Assembly: GCA_951812925.1 (NCBI GenBank)
Contig: OX638368.1
Location: 152,382,492 to 152,446,491, forward strand
Length of the DNA stretch: 64,000 nt
Direction of reading: 5' to 3'
Source: Calliopum simillimum
Taxonomy: Eukaryota > Arthropoda > Insecta > Diptera > Lauxaniidae
The notes beneath the pieces were generated by a model, which did not search any database, was not told the origin of the DNA, and worked only from the letters and a program-made list of their open reading frames with translations. A program made the translations under genes and the position numbers. This document shows positions 1-11,329 of this stretch, in pieces. Positions within the stretch are counted from its first letter, which is position 1; every line of letters begins with the position of its first letter.

Positions 1-1284
1 ATTAGAGAATAATTTCCTAAACGATTGCTACGAATTGTTCCTACTCCTAGGCAGGCCTGTGCACACGGTGGTTTTGGGGGTTCATTTGTTAAGTATAGTT
101 CTCCTTCGTTTTTTTTTATATGAGAACCTCTCGCCACCAAGAGCTAATCCTGCTCACAACCGTGCTCCTAAGAAACGTTTATATTTCAATCCGATCATTA
201 GAAGTTAAACCATTATTGAAAAACACTTTGAAAATTTTGTTTATGGAAATGTCTGAGGTCAAGTGAAGAACAATGTCTGAAGATATTCCTAATTTAAGCC
301 ATTCATATGGTTCCTCTCCAACGTACAGACAGAAGTCATATAAAATTCCTGAAACACCAACTCATTTTAAAATTTCCAAAGTTGAATTTATCAAAAACCT
401 CGTGTTCTATTTCTTGTTCAGTTTCATTTTCCACGTCTGTGTGAATATCCACTACAGATAATTCTCTTCAATATTTTCATCTCTGTAATTGGGTTCTTTG
501 GGGTTTACCGAAATTATTCTGGAATTTTACTATATTTTGCTTTTCTTCTGGTCCACTCCCTTCAACAGAGGAATCCTTCTTATCAAACTCACATATCTTT
601 TTGATTTACGCCATGGAAAGCATCCCAAATACAAAAGATTAAGTTATTTGAAACATATTCATTAGTGCCCAATGTTGCCTATAGGTAACATTGATTTTAG
701 AAAATTACTGAGGAATAACTAAGACCTTTTTTATACAATTATTTTATTTTTTCTAATTCTGTTACATGCTTTTAGTTATTTTGTTTCCTTTTTGATCTAA
801 ATTTATATATACATATATAAATTTTTAATTATATTATATGAACATTCACTTTTTAAATACATTTTTTTTAATAGAATAATTTAGACCAGAAACATCAAGA
901 AACTCAAAACTAGATAAAACCGACTAAGTTCTGATTTCACAAGACCTTAACCTTTTCAAGGCCAATGTTTTCTTAACAATTGGAGCCACTCAGGTAGTCG
1001 TCAACAGAAGATAGATATAGATTTTCAAATGTGTCAGAAAATTAGAGTTCAGGGCCTCATGAAATGTTGTGTCGCTAAGCACGAAACTTTAAAAAAAAAT
1101 TAAAAATTTTCCAGAGGTTCAGCAGCGATTCTAAAAGGGTTAATTGAAACTTGACACACAATTTATAATTCTCTGGAAGTTAAATTTTGACTGGATATTG
1201 TGAAAATGGGCTTTTGCATTTTTCACTTGAAAAGCAACGATAATTGGATCTATATCTTAATTCGTGCGTTTCTTTTTCAAAATT
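1..1284. other. AT-rich DNA, no gene recognised
   Basis: Short open frames here (for example 273-461) have no recognisable domain, and no terminal repeat or tandem array was seen. It is probably upstream or first-intron DNA of the guanylate cyclase gene, or unrelated intergenic DNA. Confidence 0.5.
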
Positions 1285-1597
1285 TGAACATTTATTTAAG
1301 AAAAACATGCACAATCGTATTACTCAAAGTATCGCTAGCCACTACTTTTTCCCATCTTTCTGGTAACATATGGATTCTGCGCCAAAATAACTGCTCCGGT
1401 TTTGAGGCCGAAAATGAATCAAGCCAATTTCTGATACCCTGTTCTGAAGTGAAGCGTTTCCCGGTGAGAACGTTTTGCATGGACCGAAATAAATGATAGT
1501 CGGACGGAGCAAGGTCCGGGCTATAAAGCGGGTGAGCCAAAACTTCCCATCCAATATTTTCCAAATAGTTTTTAACCGTTCTTCCAACATGTGGCCG

Positions 1598-2313
1598 CAC
1601 GGAGAAAAATACGTATCATAATTTTTACTTTATCGGCTAGTCGAAAAATTAAAGTAATCAACACTAAATTTCAAGTATAATTTACCTTACGTAAGAACTG
1701 TTAGATGAGTCCGTAACGTCATATCTACAAATAAAATTTAGTTAAATAATAAAGGAATATTTACTATAAATTTCCTACATTTGACTTTATGTAAGGTAAT
1801 TTATACTTCCAGAAAAAAAATGTGTGACCATTTTGAATTCATAATTCTAGTCAAAATAACTTTATTTTTTTCACGCACAAAAATGAGTGTCATAATTGTC
1901 ACCTTACTCGAGTAAGGTAAATATCATAAAAAAATAAAATCATTTTGACTTTTATAATTTTAGTAAAAATTTCTATTTTTGGACAGACATTTTCTTTATA
2001 TACAAATTTTTTTGCTTCTACATCACATGCGTGAGCAGCGCAGAGGATATGTATCTGACTATCATACGGAAGGGCAAGGGTTCGTACCCCAGCGCCGGTC
2101 AGCTAAGTTTTTTTTTTTTTTGTCGTTTGAACTATACAGTAAGGTAAATATCACGCCAATATTTTCATAAAAATTACTAGCAAACATACATTCTGAATTG
2201 ACTAAAAAATTAAGGTGAAATTTATATCGGTGTAAAGTTGTCACTATTCTGACTTGAAATTCTGGTAAAATTTATGAGAAATAAAGTAGCAAGTACTATT
2301 TTTTTTCTCCGTG
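1598..2313. mobile_element. MITE-like element with CACGGAG termini inside mariner copy 1
   Basis: The left end reads CACGGAGAAAAA and the right end is its reverse complement. The mariner coding sequence is cut exactly here: flanks CG (1596-1597) and CG (2314-2315) form a 2-bp target duplication. The uninterrupted site is visible in the second mariner at about 35011 (CTCGGCCACAT). A CAC terminus with a 2-bp duplication is what is known for Mirage-type members of the CMC superfamily; that assignment is an inference. The inside is AT-rich with repeated TAAGGTAA words, a 16-bp palindrome centred on CTCGAG near 1908, and a tRNA-like module. There is no transposase frame. Confidence 0.8.
2026..2106 (+). 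other. tRNA-like module inside the CACGGAG element
   Basis: The segment has an A-box-like start (GCGTGAGCAGCGCAGAGG) and a B-box-like GGGTTCGTACCCC about 45 bases downstream, the spacing of an internal RNA polymerase III promoter. The anticodon stem has mismatches and no clean 7-bp acceptor stem forms, so it is not a working tRNA gene. It is best read as a tRNA relic or SINE head captured by the transposon. Confidence 0.45.
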
Positions 2314-2640
2314 CGAGCGTTGTCATGTTGAAAAATTATGACTTCGTGTCTGGTCGCATATTCCGGTCGTTTCACGGCTATGGCTGTATTTAAACGGATC
2401 AATTGTGTTCGATACAGGTCACCTCTGAGCATAACAGAGCATTACCTTGGCACCATGGATATTTGGCTGGGAAGGTCCTGGTTGTCAGGGCTTCACATAT
2501 GAATGTTTGCGTTTCGGGTTGTCATAATGGATCCATTTTTCATCCCTATGACTTTCGGCAGCAGTTTTCTTCATATTAAAGTAATGAAGAAGAACTCCCC
2601 GCAAAAACACTTTTTATCTCACAAAGTTCGACATATTTGA

Positions 2641-4057
2641 GTGAAAAAGAAAATATTGTTGTTTACGCTTCAAATGAATGACATATACTGAAAAAGACGC
2701 ACAATTACAGTAGCTTTCCAACGAATGTTCGGAATATTGGAACGATGGAATAATAATCAAGTAACGCCATCTCTTAGCAAACCGCACGAATTAAGTTATA
2801 GACCCAATACTTAACTATACTTGCCTGGAGTGCATAAATTTAAATTTAATCAATAAACTTGTCGACAAATGCACTGTACGTTGGAAAGAAAATAAATAAA
2901 TTTCAGTATTGAAGAAACTCAGAGGACTACACAGCACTTCTTAAAGTAAACAATTGCACAGAAAATTATCCTTATTTTTTTTTCGTGCTTTATTGAAAGA
3001 ATAAAAACTTCATATAAAAAACACTGTATATGGCAATAACAAGCCAAACTATAGTTACAGTGCTTGCAAAAGAACCTTTTTTTTTACTAATGATTCTAAT
3101 GATTAAGAGCTTCGACAATGTAATTAATTCCTTAATTGCAGCATAAATACTCTTGAAAAAGGGACTTTATGTAAATTTGTGTTAAAAGCAAACAAAATTG
3201 ATTTTGTTTGGATTTTTCCACATCGCAAACAAAAACAACTCTCTTCACTTTGGGAGAAAGTTAAGCTTTGAAGATTAAACCGACTTTAATTATATAAAGT
3301 TAATTAGCAGCAACACTCCGAAGATAAGCAAGGGTGGAAGATTCCATCATTTTTATTAGGTACAGGTTTCTTTATGGTATTTTTAAATTTATTATTATCT
3401 TTAAATTGAAAGTGATAAAAAAGTTGTTGCCTAACGTTTTACAGAATATTAAAAATTTTATACACGTACTTAAAAATTTTCATACAAACGCACAGTTAAA
3501 GGAAAACAAAAACTAAATTTATGCAAAAATCCGTTAAAAATTTTGCATGTTTTCAAAAGAATTTGTGTAAATTTTAAATTTACAGCAAAGTTTACTTAAA
3601 GTTTTCTAAATATCCTTTGTGAATATTTACCTCTGCATAAAAAAAAAAACATAAAACTTAATTTCGTTGTACCATAAAATTCCACTTCAATGAATAGATC
3701 CATCTTGCTGCAAAATATGTAATTCCTTCATATCTATTTATTACCAGTACTTGCTTGCCGCTGTATTCCATTGGGTCATTGACAACCAATGCTGAGGGAT
3801 TTTGATTTATACGCAGCTTTGAAATCCTAAGCAATAATAATAAAAACAACAACAATGATAGAAGCAACATGATAGCCCAAGAGCACCGATAGCTAGGGCA
3901 AAAAAAAAAAATGTTTGTTATGGTGTTATCTTCGGCCTTAATACAAATGGAATACGCTACATCGCATACAGTAAAAATTAAGAGTGGTCCTGTCCTTTTG
4001 AAGTATATTATTAGCAAATTAGATCTTGAATTTATTACATTAACTTTTATTGAAAAC
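2641..4057. other. no gene recognised
   Basis: AT-rich DNA with short A/T runs. The open frame at 3658-4059 (minus) has a low-complexity leucine-rich stretch from an AAT/AAC-rich tract and matches no family I recognise, so it is not called as a gene. Confidence 0.5.
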
Positions 4058-4320
4058 ATATCGTCGGGTTAAAACTACAGCTAGACATCTACATATATTG
4101 ATGTTTTGAGTAAAGTATACAGAAACATGAAGAAAAAACGTTTCTATTCCCTAGTCTAGTCGGTTTTTTGAAATGTAGTCCCCATCCAATTTAATATAAA
4201 GAATAAAATGCAGAAAATTGCAAATTTCCATACAAAAAGCGAATTTCAAAAAACTTCAAACGCTTTTTCTCAAAACAGGGAAAATGTAGATGTCTAGTTG
4301 TAGTTTTAACCCGACGATAT
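4058..4320. mobile_element. 263-bp MITE with 37-bp inverted repeats
   Basis: The two ends (4058-4094 and 4284-4320) are reverse complements over 37 bases with one mismatch. They start with ATATCGTCGGG and contain TTAAAACTACA. If the outer ATAT is a 4-bp target duplication, the element proper begins CGTCGGG. The interior is AT-rich and non-coding. The superfamily is not assigned. Confidence 0.75.
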
Positions 4321-4832
4321 GGCAAAGAAGTTTTCAAAAACTTTTTTTTTAAAAAAAGTTTATTTTAAAAGTTTTCATAAATACTTTTTTTGGTATGGCA
4401 GGTATCGTGCCACTCTGCCCGTATTTGCCGATTTTACATTAGAGCTTTGTAATGTTGTATGTAATTTGATTTAAATAATGATCTGATACATTCATTTGAA
4501 TGTTTATTTTTTTGTGTGGGTGATGGGCGTGTCTGTAAATCTATTTTGCTCAATTTTCATCGCCTGAGCTGATTTTGATGATGAAGAGAGTGCGTATTGT
4601 AACGAAGCTTTTGCTACGGCCGAGGTCTTGGCTCGCCGTTGGCCAAGGTTCGCGTCACAAATATTTTAATTTTGGAGAAAGGCTTAATAATTATTATTAG
4701 TTCCGTTTAAATTGAATATAAACACCGGTTTTCGTTCCTTTGTTTCTTTTATTTACAAATTTCTTAATATTGCGGAACTCTATTTACAGATTTGCTCACT
4801 TTACAATTTGATTTGAACGTCCGGCCTATACA
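4321..4832. other. unassigned sequence before the tandem array
   Basis: It contains a more GC-rich stretch near 4600-4670 and an AT-rich tail. It could be part of an old LTR element, but no paired end was found. Confidence 0.35.
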
Positions 4833-5125
4833 TTATCGGCTTGGCTCAATACCGTTACAACGGAATATCCCTGGTTATTATGTTTTCTCACTCACACAGT
4901 ATCGGCTTGGCTCAATACCGCTCCAACTAGATGCCACTATTTATTATGATATCTCACTCTCACAGTATCGGCTTGGCTCAATACCGTTCTAACTAAATGC
5001 CACTATGTATTACGATTTCTCACTCTCGCCGTATCGGCTTGGCTCAATACTGTTCGATCTAAATACCGCTAATTAAGTACTACGGTTTCTCACTCTCACA
5101 GTATCGGCTTGGCTCAATACCATGC
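4833..5125. repeat. tandem array, five ~66-bp units
   Basis: The word TATCGGCTTGGCTCAATAC starts at 4833, 4900, 4966, 5032 and 5102, giving steps of 67, 66, 66 and 70 bases. Units also share a degenerate CTAACTAATGCCACTA and a TTTCTCACTCTCACAG segment. A short open frame through the units (4792-4992) is a by-product of a period divisible by three and is not called as a gene. Confidence 0.9.
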
Positions 5126-6647
5126 TAACTAATGCCACTAACTACTATGCTCACCACCTTTACTCGCTGCCGGTCGACGCTCGTATGATAATATTTTCTG
5201 CCTACACTGAGGTTATAATCATCCCAACTCACCGCGGTGTGGTGAGCGAACAGCTGATTGTGGTAACAGCTCTTGACTGGTGTTGCCACATGTTACTAAA
5301 ACTATTGCACTTAATATATTAAACTGTCGTACACTATTTTGTTGGTCTTCCTCGAATTTCTCATTGTACTAATTAACACATTACAAATACGATGCTAATC
5401 ATATTAAATCAATTTAAATTCAATGTTCGATATAAAATAAATATGTGGAGGCATCAAACGAGCGCCCAGCGACATGTTACCTCACAGTATAGAGCGTTAT
5501 CTTGCAATATTTTTTTGTAATCGTGATTTCCAAGACAGACTCAGAGACTTGTAGATAAAGAGATATGCCTATAACGGCTAGGGAGGATGTTTAATTTTCT
5601 ATACATTTCAAGCTTTCTTCTATACAAGTGGAAGAAAAAAGTGAACATATTCATAGTGTAGGGTTTAAAAGAAACTCTGTCGGGAATATTGCCATAACGA
5701 CAAAAAAGCAGAAACTACAAATACAATAACATTGAAGTCAGTAGCAGAAAAAATCGATTTTAAAAAAATGAAAAATAAATTTTAAAGCGCAGATTTAGAG
5801 AAAAATACAAAATGAAAAAAGAAGACGTTGCATAGTATTTGGCGCAAACTAAATTGCAAGAACTGCATGCGTGCAACATTTTAGCTTATGACAAAAAACA
5901 ATGGAAAAGCCAAAAGCAGACACATTAAAAAAAAAAAAAACAGTAAAAACAAAATAAAAATCCTTACACGCTGCTGCGTGGCGCCTTTTTTCGAGACGCT
6001 AGGTACTGTTCAACATGCCTTCGCTTGTTCATCATTTGGGGGCGAGTGCGTTCAGTGCAAGTAACACTGCATGTAGCTGCTGTTGCATGTTGGTTGTGCT
6101 CGATTTAATGCTCTCGTGTATGTAAAATGGAAATTTTCATTAGTTCATGGATTTTCTTGTTTTTCTGTTTTTTTGATTTTTCTTTTAATCAACGTCTAAC
6201 TACAATGCAGTTATTTCAGTTGGTGTGTACCTACTATACACAAAAAAAAAAAAAAAAAAAATAAAAAAAATAATTACTTTGCATATCTGGTGGCGCTCTC
6301 ACATGCAGCCTGATTTATAATTTGATACTCATTTTCTTTTCCTTAACATTTAAAATTGTAAGATGTGTAGTTGTAATAACATTTCACAGGCAACAATTTA
6401 TAAAAGGGAGAATTTGTATTTGAGTCCGCGGTCTGCAATTTTTACATGAAGTTAGTTCACAAATATTTTGGTTAATAAAAAGTTTTCAGAAATTTCGCTA
6501 TGTGAAAAAAGTAATTCGCACATAGCTGAAATGGCTCATTTTTCAGAGTCATACCTTGGAAAATGTTATAAAAATTATGTTTGCGAGATATGTAAATCCT
6601 AAGTCACTCAGAATATTTTTGACCTAATGTGTCATAAAATTTCATTG
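5126..6647. other. no gene; DINE-1-like tail fragment and A-tracts
   Basis: Around 5632-5672 a fragment AGTGAACATATTC..GTGTAGGGT matches the 3' tail of the DINE-1-like family described elsewhere in the window. Long A runs occur near 5929-5941 and 6241-6260. No coding sequence is recognised. Confidence 0.45.
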
Positions 6648-6655
6648 CTAACAGC

Positions 6656-7512
6656 TAGTGTCGGATTAAGCCAAATGGGGTCCCTAGGCCACTCAAACTT
6701 TGGGGCCCTCTTATTTTAATAATTGTTATATTAATCTTTATTTATGCATTTATAGAATTTAAACAGGTTATTCATATAATTTAAAGGTTGTAAACAAAAT
6801 AAAACAATCAAAATAGTTTTTTTTTCTGACAAATTATATTTTTTTGATTTTACATTATTTACAGTATAGTAATTTATAAAATAATCTTTGGACATCTCTT
6901 TTAAACATTAAAGCGACGTTCATCTTTAAAAAACTTTTTTCCTACATTTCAGATCACTAAAATAATTAATGACATCTTAAAAATCTATTTGACGAAGAAC
7001 ATCCGATTCAGGATAAAAATCTTCCAAATCGTTAGGGTAGAAGCCAAATAAGCCGGAAATTTTTTCGCGGTACTGATTTTCTGTCAAACTTAAGTCAGCC
7101 AAAAATGAAAATCTCTTCGAAACCTCTAAGTGAACTTGGCTTCGGCTGTTGATTTCGATCCTGAGCGCATCGATAATTACAATAAAACCGTTGACACTAA
7201 AATAGTCTCGCGCATTTAATACAACTTTTGGAGCGTTGCCATCGTTTGTCTTGTCTGTCTTGTCCTTCGTCGAACTCGCGATGCAACATTGCATAATCCG
7301 TGTCAGGTAAAATTTATCAGGTTTTTTTTTCAAACACCTCGAACTTATTTCTCATATCATCTAACAAATTTTCTACTGTCGAGTACATAAACGGGCAGGT
7401 TTCCAGATCAATCTCTTCTGACTGCAATGTTTTGCTCGTTTTAGTGGGGGCCCCTGCTCGTCGGGAGCCCTTGTCCATGGCCTAGTCCGGCCTAATGGGT
7501 AATTCAGCACTG
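6656..7512 (-). mobile_element. internally deleted hAT element
   Basis: Flanking 8-bp direct repeats CTAACAGC (6648-6655 and 7513-7520) are a hAT-type target duplication. The ends begin TAGTG.CGGATTAAGCC on the left and, on the opposite strand, CAGTG..GGCCGGACTAGGCC on the right. Both sides then carry a GGGGCCC block. At 857 bp it is far shorter than an autonomous hAT. It keeps a transposase C-terminal fragment on the minus strand. Confidence 0.8.
6977..7333 (-). pseudogene. hAT transposase fragment (ZMYM1-like type)
   Basis: The 118-residue frame includes LNARDYFSVNGFIVIIDALRIEI followed by a RFSFLADL segment and a FYPNDL..FYPESDVL region. This is the arrangement around the Y(F)..NV(F)..IID.L..EL..RF block of hAT proteins related to the TTF/ZMYM1 group. 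The N-terminal zinc finger and the catalytic core are missing, and the C-terminal dimerisation region is cut short. It lies inside an element bounded by hAT-type ends and an 8-bp duplication, which supports the call. It is a non-functional remnant. Its first Met is simply the first available one and not a true start. Confidence 0.6.
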
Positions 7513-7520
7513 CTAACAGC

Positions 7521-8167
7521 AATAGTCTATCGTAGTTGGACAATTTTTTCTTAGCACAGGAAATTAGATGCAAAAAGAGCCATTGAAAATTATGTACTCA
7601 TAAGTAATTATTCAAGCTTAAAGTGTAGGCTTAAGTTTTTTCCAAATATCTCAATAACGATTCCTTCGACAGAAGTAGCCTAGGAAATTTCCTACAGAAA
7701 TAGGTTAGAATTGTTTTCGTAGGACTCACAGTGCTGCGATAAAAGGCATTTGCGTAAAAATTTAATGTTAAAATTTAAAATTTTTTTTTACGTCATACAA
7801 ACATACAGATAGAACAGATACAATATTTTAAGATACGGAAAATTCACAGCCCCGTTTCATTTATTTAAATATTTTAAATGTTTCTGAATATACCAAATTT
7901 ACGTAAAAATCTGTGTTTTCTGACATTTACATTTCTTAAGGTATGCAATATTTTCCAATTTTTTTTAAATTTGGGCTTTTTATTGTAGCATACCTACTTT
8001 TACATGTTAAAACTTAATTTGCTTTTAATGCTGTTAACTCAAATGTATTTAGTTTTTCATGAAGGTTACTTCCATTATTTTATTTACTTAAATAACTATT
8101 TTTCTGTTTATTGCATTTTTGAAAATAGCGTGAAAAAATACATTAGGAGGATATTTCCGAAAGGGCG
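7521..8167. other. no gene recognised
   Basis: AT-rich sequence without terminal repeats or coding similarity. The frame at 8004-8198 is low-complexity and runs into the adjacent repeat. Confidence 0.5.
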
Positions 8168-8715
8168 AATCTTATGCCCCAGACAGACGACAGCTTAAAA
8201 CTAGATTATAAACGTAAAATTTTTTTTTTTTTAATGCTTGAATTCATTTATTGAATCTTCTCATCTTATGCCCCAGACAGACGGAAGCTCTAATGCACAT
8301 TACAGACACAATAATGTGAAACTTTTTATTGCATAATTTTAGGCTTTATTTAAATACATATTTCATAGACATTTACTTAAAGAAAATATCCCAATTCAGG
8401 GTCCAAAAAATTTGAATTAGCTTGTTGTTAATGTTTTAGAATTTTTTGGACCCTGAATTGGGAAATTTGCTTTTAGTCAATGCTTATGAAATATGTATTC
8501 AAAAAATGCCTTAAATCATGCAATAGAAAGTTTCATATCATTGCGTCTTTTATGTGCATTAGAGCTGCCGTCTTGTCTGGGGCATAACAATAAGTTTAAA
8601 CATCTTGATAATACGAATCTTTTTATTGCATGATTGTAGGCATACGAATCTTTTTATTGCATGATTGTAGGCATTTTTTAATTACATATTTCGTTGACAT
8701 TGACTAAAAGAAAAT
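8168..8715. repeat. cluster of hairpin-element copies with TTATGCCCCAGACA ends
   Basis: The terminal word TTATGCCCCAGACAGACG occurs alone at about 8171, then as both ends of a complete hairpin (8266-8587). Subterminal sequence of the same family follows at 8620-8715, with a direct duplication of CGAATCTTTTTATTGCATGA around 8614 and 8645. The cluster looks like one complete copy inserted beside or into a degraded one. Confidence 0.75.
8266..8587. mobile_element. 322-bp foldback MITE, near-complete hairpin
   Basis: The two arms, each about 150 bases, are reverse complements over nearly their whole length. They run from TTATGCCCCAGACA at the tips to CCCAATTCAGGGTCCAAAAA near the loop, leaving a loop of roughly 20 bases. 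No coding potential. The superfamily is unknown. Confidence 0.85.
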
Positions 8716-8872
8716 TTCATACATAGAAATAAGCAGCAGTCAGCGATCAGTACTTTTTTTTTTGCAATTGTAAAAGTAATTAAAGGACATCATTTGAACC
8801 AATATAATTTTACTATCCAAAACTATATTAAATTTTCATTGTTTTCAAAATGTAATATAATGTATTACTTAA

Positions 8873-9121
8873 CCTTTACGACCCGAAAGAAAACTGTGGG
8901 ATACACAATATTTGTGGTAGGTTAACCTTAGGAACATAATTTAAGTAAAGTGTCTAATGTTATGGTCTATACTCCCAACAGATTTTTTTTGATTTGAATT
9001 TTGTGGATATAATGTCGTTAGAGTGGTTATAAGAAAAAACAGTGGTTACTAAAAATTGCATTAATTTTATTAATTTACTCAATTTAAGCAATGTTATATT
9101 GTCCCAACCGGTTCGGAAGGG
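8873..9121. mobile_element. possible piggyBac-like MITE (TTAA flanks)
   Basis: The segment is bracketed by TTAA at 8869-8872 and 9122-9125. Its ends are CCTTTACGACCC and, inverted, CCCTTCCGAACC. TTAA duplication with CC-starting ends is the piggyBac rule, but TTAA is common in AT-rich DNA and the ends match only loosely. Confidence 0.35.
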
Positions 9122-9125
9122 TTAA

Positions 9126-10644
9126 AACAAAAAAAAACTTTTTAAAAAAATTTGTGTGTTCATGTTTAAACTATGTTATATAAATAAATGTCACGATACT
9201 TAATATCCTGAAATACTTTTAATATCGTTTAATTTTAACACTAGGGATGTCGTCCCAGAATACCTTGATATCAGGATCCAGCATCATAGTTTGTTTCGAT
9301 AATTCCGAGATTAGAAATAAATTGAATTGCATGCTCATACGTCGTTTGACAGTTTATCTAAATAGATTTCATAAGCGCAAATTAGAAAATAGGTCTAGAA
9401 ATATTTACTGGTCTATGCATTATGTCTTTAAAATAAAAATTATTCACTTTGAAATAAGAATCCAATTTAAAATTATTTTCTCTTTTGCTACAATTCATAC
9501 ACGAATTTTAAATTGAACTGAATGCTCTGGGCAGTCTTTTAAATTGGAATGAAAATAAATATACATACTTATGTATAATTTTGACATCTGTGAATGAGAG
9601 TCGAATATCGATCATTTCCGCTTGACATCTTGTGATAAAATGGAAACATATATATATAATGTCTGTTTGAACTCATTAAAGGAGAGCAAAAAAATTAAGC
9701 TACTTGTCAACTATCACTTGGCTGACTGTTCTAAATGAAGCCAAAAAATTTAGCATTATACCAGAAAATTAGAAAATTGAAAGCGCTGAATCCCTTTCTA
9801 ACAAATTAAAGTAACGGAATAAATCGTTCGAAATCAAATCAACTGTTTATCATCTTAAGTAAAGTTTACAAACAACGCAAAAACTTAAATAAAGTAAATA
9901 TTTTTTTTTTTTTTTTTTTTTGGTTTAGAAAACTTAAATACCATAAACAGATAAGAATGAGATTTCCTTTATAAATTATGTTTTAAAATACGTATAAGGA
10001 GAAAAACAAAATTATCCTGCAGCATGCAACTTCCAGACAGTGAACACTATCTATAAATTGTTCTCACTTCACATCACTCACTTTGCTTGCATACCAGGGC
10101 CCTCATTTCATTTACTTTGCACCGAGAATCGCGTTGTAAAATTTTGCACCCCGTTAAAAGCATTAAACTAAGGTAACAAGTTTTATGTGTCTGTGTGCAA
10201 AAAGACTTAAGGGCGCTAGATAAAATAATACCATATGCATCTTGAAATATGTTGTATACTGGTGAAAATGCCTTTTGTTACCATTCTTATCAACTTTTTA
10301 TTTTATAAAGTCAATAGTTATTTTTTACTAAATTGATAAATCCCGTAAAAGAATAAAAATTTACGTTTGTGTTTGTTTCTAATTTTTTAAAACTTCACAA
10401 ATTTAGCAAATATCCACCATACAAATTTTAAATTGAAAATCTTTCAAAAGACCAGGACTTAACTCTGAATATATACAATATATACATATATAAATTGATT
10501 AAAATACTGCATTCTGTTATTCCTGGGAATAAGTGGCGAATACAGTTTAGTTTATTTCTTAAGTTAGGTAAATAAAAATTTAAAAGAAAAATTATGAAAA
10601 CTAAAAATAGTTGATGGTAAGTTTATTTAAATGTGTAACTACTA
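9126..10644. other. no gene recognised
   Basis: AT-rich DNA with a T run at about 9901-9921. The frame at 9247-9516 has no recognisable domain. Confidence 0.5.
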
Positions 10645-11262
10645 AGGGTGTAACCTTTGGCCTGGCCAAACATTAAATACCTTACACTGCAGTATTTTTT
10701 AAAATTTTGCTTATATCGGAGTTGCATTCATAGTTTTTAGTAAAATTTAGTTCGATTATCTCAAAAAACGCGTTTAGTATAGCGTTTTCAAGCTTTTGCT
10801 TACATGGGAGGTGCCACGCCCTCTTGTCTGAATTTGCGCAGATTTTGCTCAGAGCTTGCGCTTACAATTCGTACTAATTATGTGTATTTTGGTTGCATTA
10901 TCATGAAAAATACTTAGAAAGTTGCATTTTGAATATATTTTTTGTAAGGGCGGTAGGCGTGTCCGTTGACCGATTTTGCTCATTTTCAATCAGTAGAAGA
11001 GCTTCTATTTCAATCCCCCGAGCTAACTTTGACGACGAAGGCTGTGCACCAAATTTCTTTGAATTATCTTGCTTAGTTTTCCCAAAAAATGTGTTTCCAC
11101 ACACAGCCAGCCAGCCAGCCAGAAAGACGGACATGGCTATATCGACACAGGAGGTGACGCTGATCAAGAATATATATACTTTTCTATATCTGCCATGCCT
11201 CCTTCTCAGCGTTACAAACGGAAGGACAAAGTGAATATACTCTGGGTGTAGGGTATAAAAAG
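10645..11262 (+). mobile_element. DINE-1-like Helitron-derived element, copy A
   Basis: It begins GGTGTAACCTTTGGCCTGGCC and ends GGGTGTAGGGTATAAAAA. Between these are a GCCACGCCCTCTTGTC block and, near the end, the conserved core ATGGCTATATCGAC..GAGGTGACGCTGATCAAGAA (given here in two parts) with an AGCC short repeat just before it. The core and its order (AACGCAGAGAAGG, TATATATTCTTGATCAGCG, GAGTCGATATAGCCATGTCC on the other strand) match what I know of the Drosophila DINE-1/INE-1 family. Such elements are non-autonomous and move with Helentron proteins. Confidence 0.8.
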
Positions 11263-11329
11263 TATGATAAATATAAATTATTTCAAAGCTCATTACTATA
11301 TTAAAAATATATCAAGGAGGATGAAAAAT

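Larger units (their letters stand above)
1285..2640 (-). pseudogene. mariner (DD34D) transposase pseudogene, copy 1, split by an insertion
   Basis: Reading on the minus strand, the fragment has the mariner KKTAAES segment (about 2560), DEKWIHYDNPKR (first catalytic Asp region, about 2530), then HDNAR (second Asp, about 2325). After an interruption at 1598-2313 it continues RPHV..VKNYLE and YSPDLAPSDYHLFRSM with the third Asp (about 1500-1600). Mariner transposases cut and paste their own element at TA sites. The segment between KKTAAES and DEKW, which normally holds the helix-turn-helix DNA-binding region, is missing. Stops and frameshifts are present and clear terminal repeats were not found at either edge. 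It cannot be functional. The ends given are where similarity to the copy at 34507-35386 fades. Confidence 0.85.

Noticed and set aside
1200..1496. 98-codon plus-strand frame
   Set aside because: It is antisense to the mariner transposase relic and has no protein features of its own.
3658..4059. 133-codon minus-strand frame
   Set aside because: Leucine-rich part comes from an AAT/AAC repeat tract; no domain, no start or splice context, and it overlaps the edge of a MITE.
4833..5125. CRISPR array
   Set aside because: Repeat spacing is regular, but the spacers are related to one another and the host is an animal.
4590..5470. Solo LTR of a retrotransposon around the tandem array
   Set aside because: TG/CA-like ends can be imagined but no target duplication or second copy is present, so it is not listed as an LTR.
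8266..8587. microRNA precursor
   Set aside because: The hairpin arms (about 150 bases) are too long and the same ends recur as fragments next to it, which fits a foldback transposon better.
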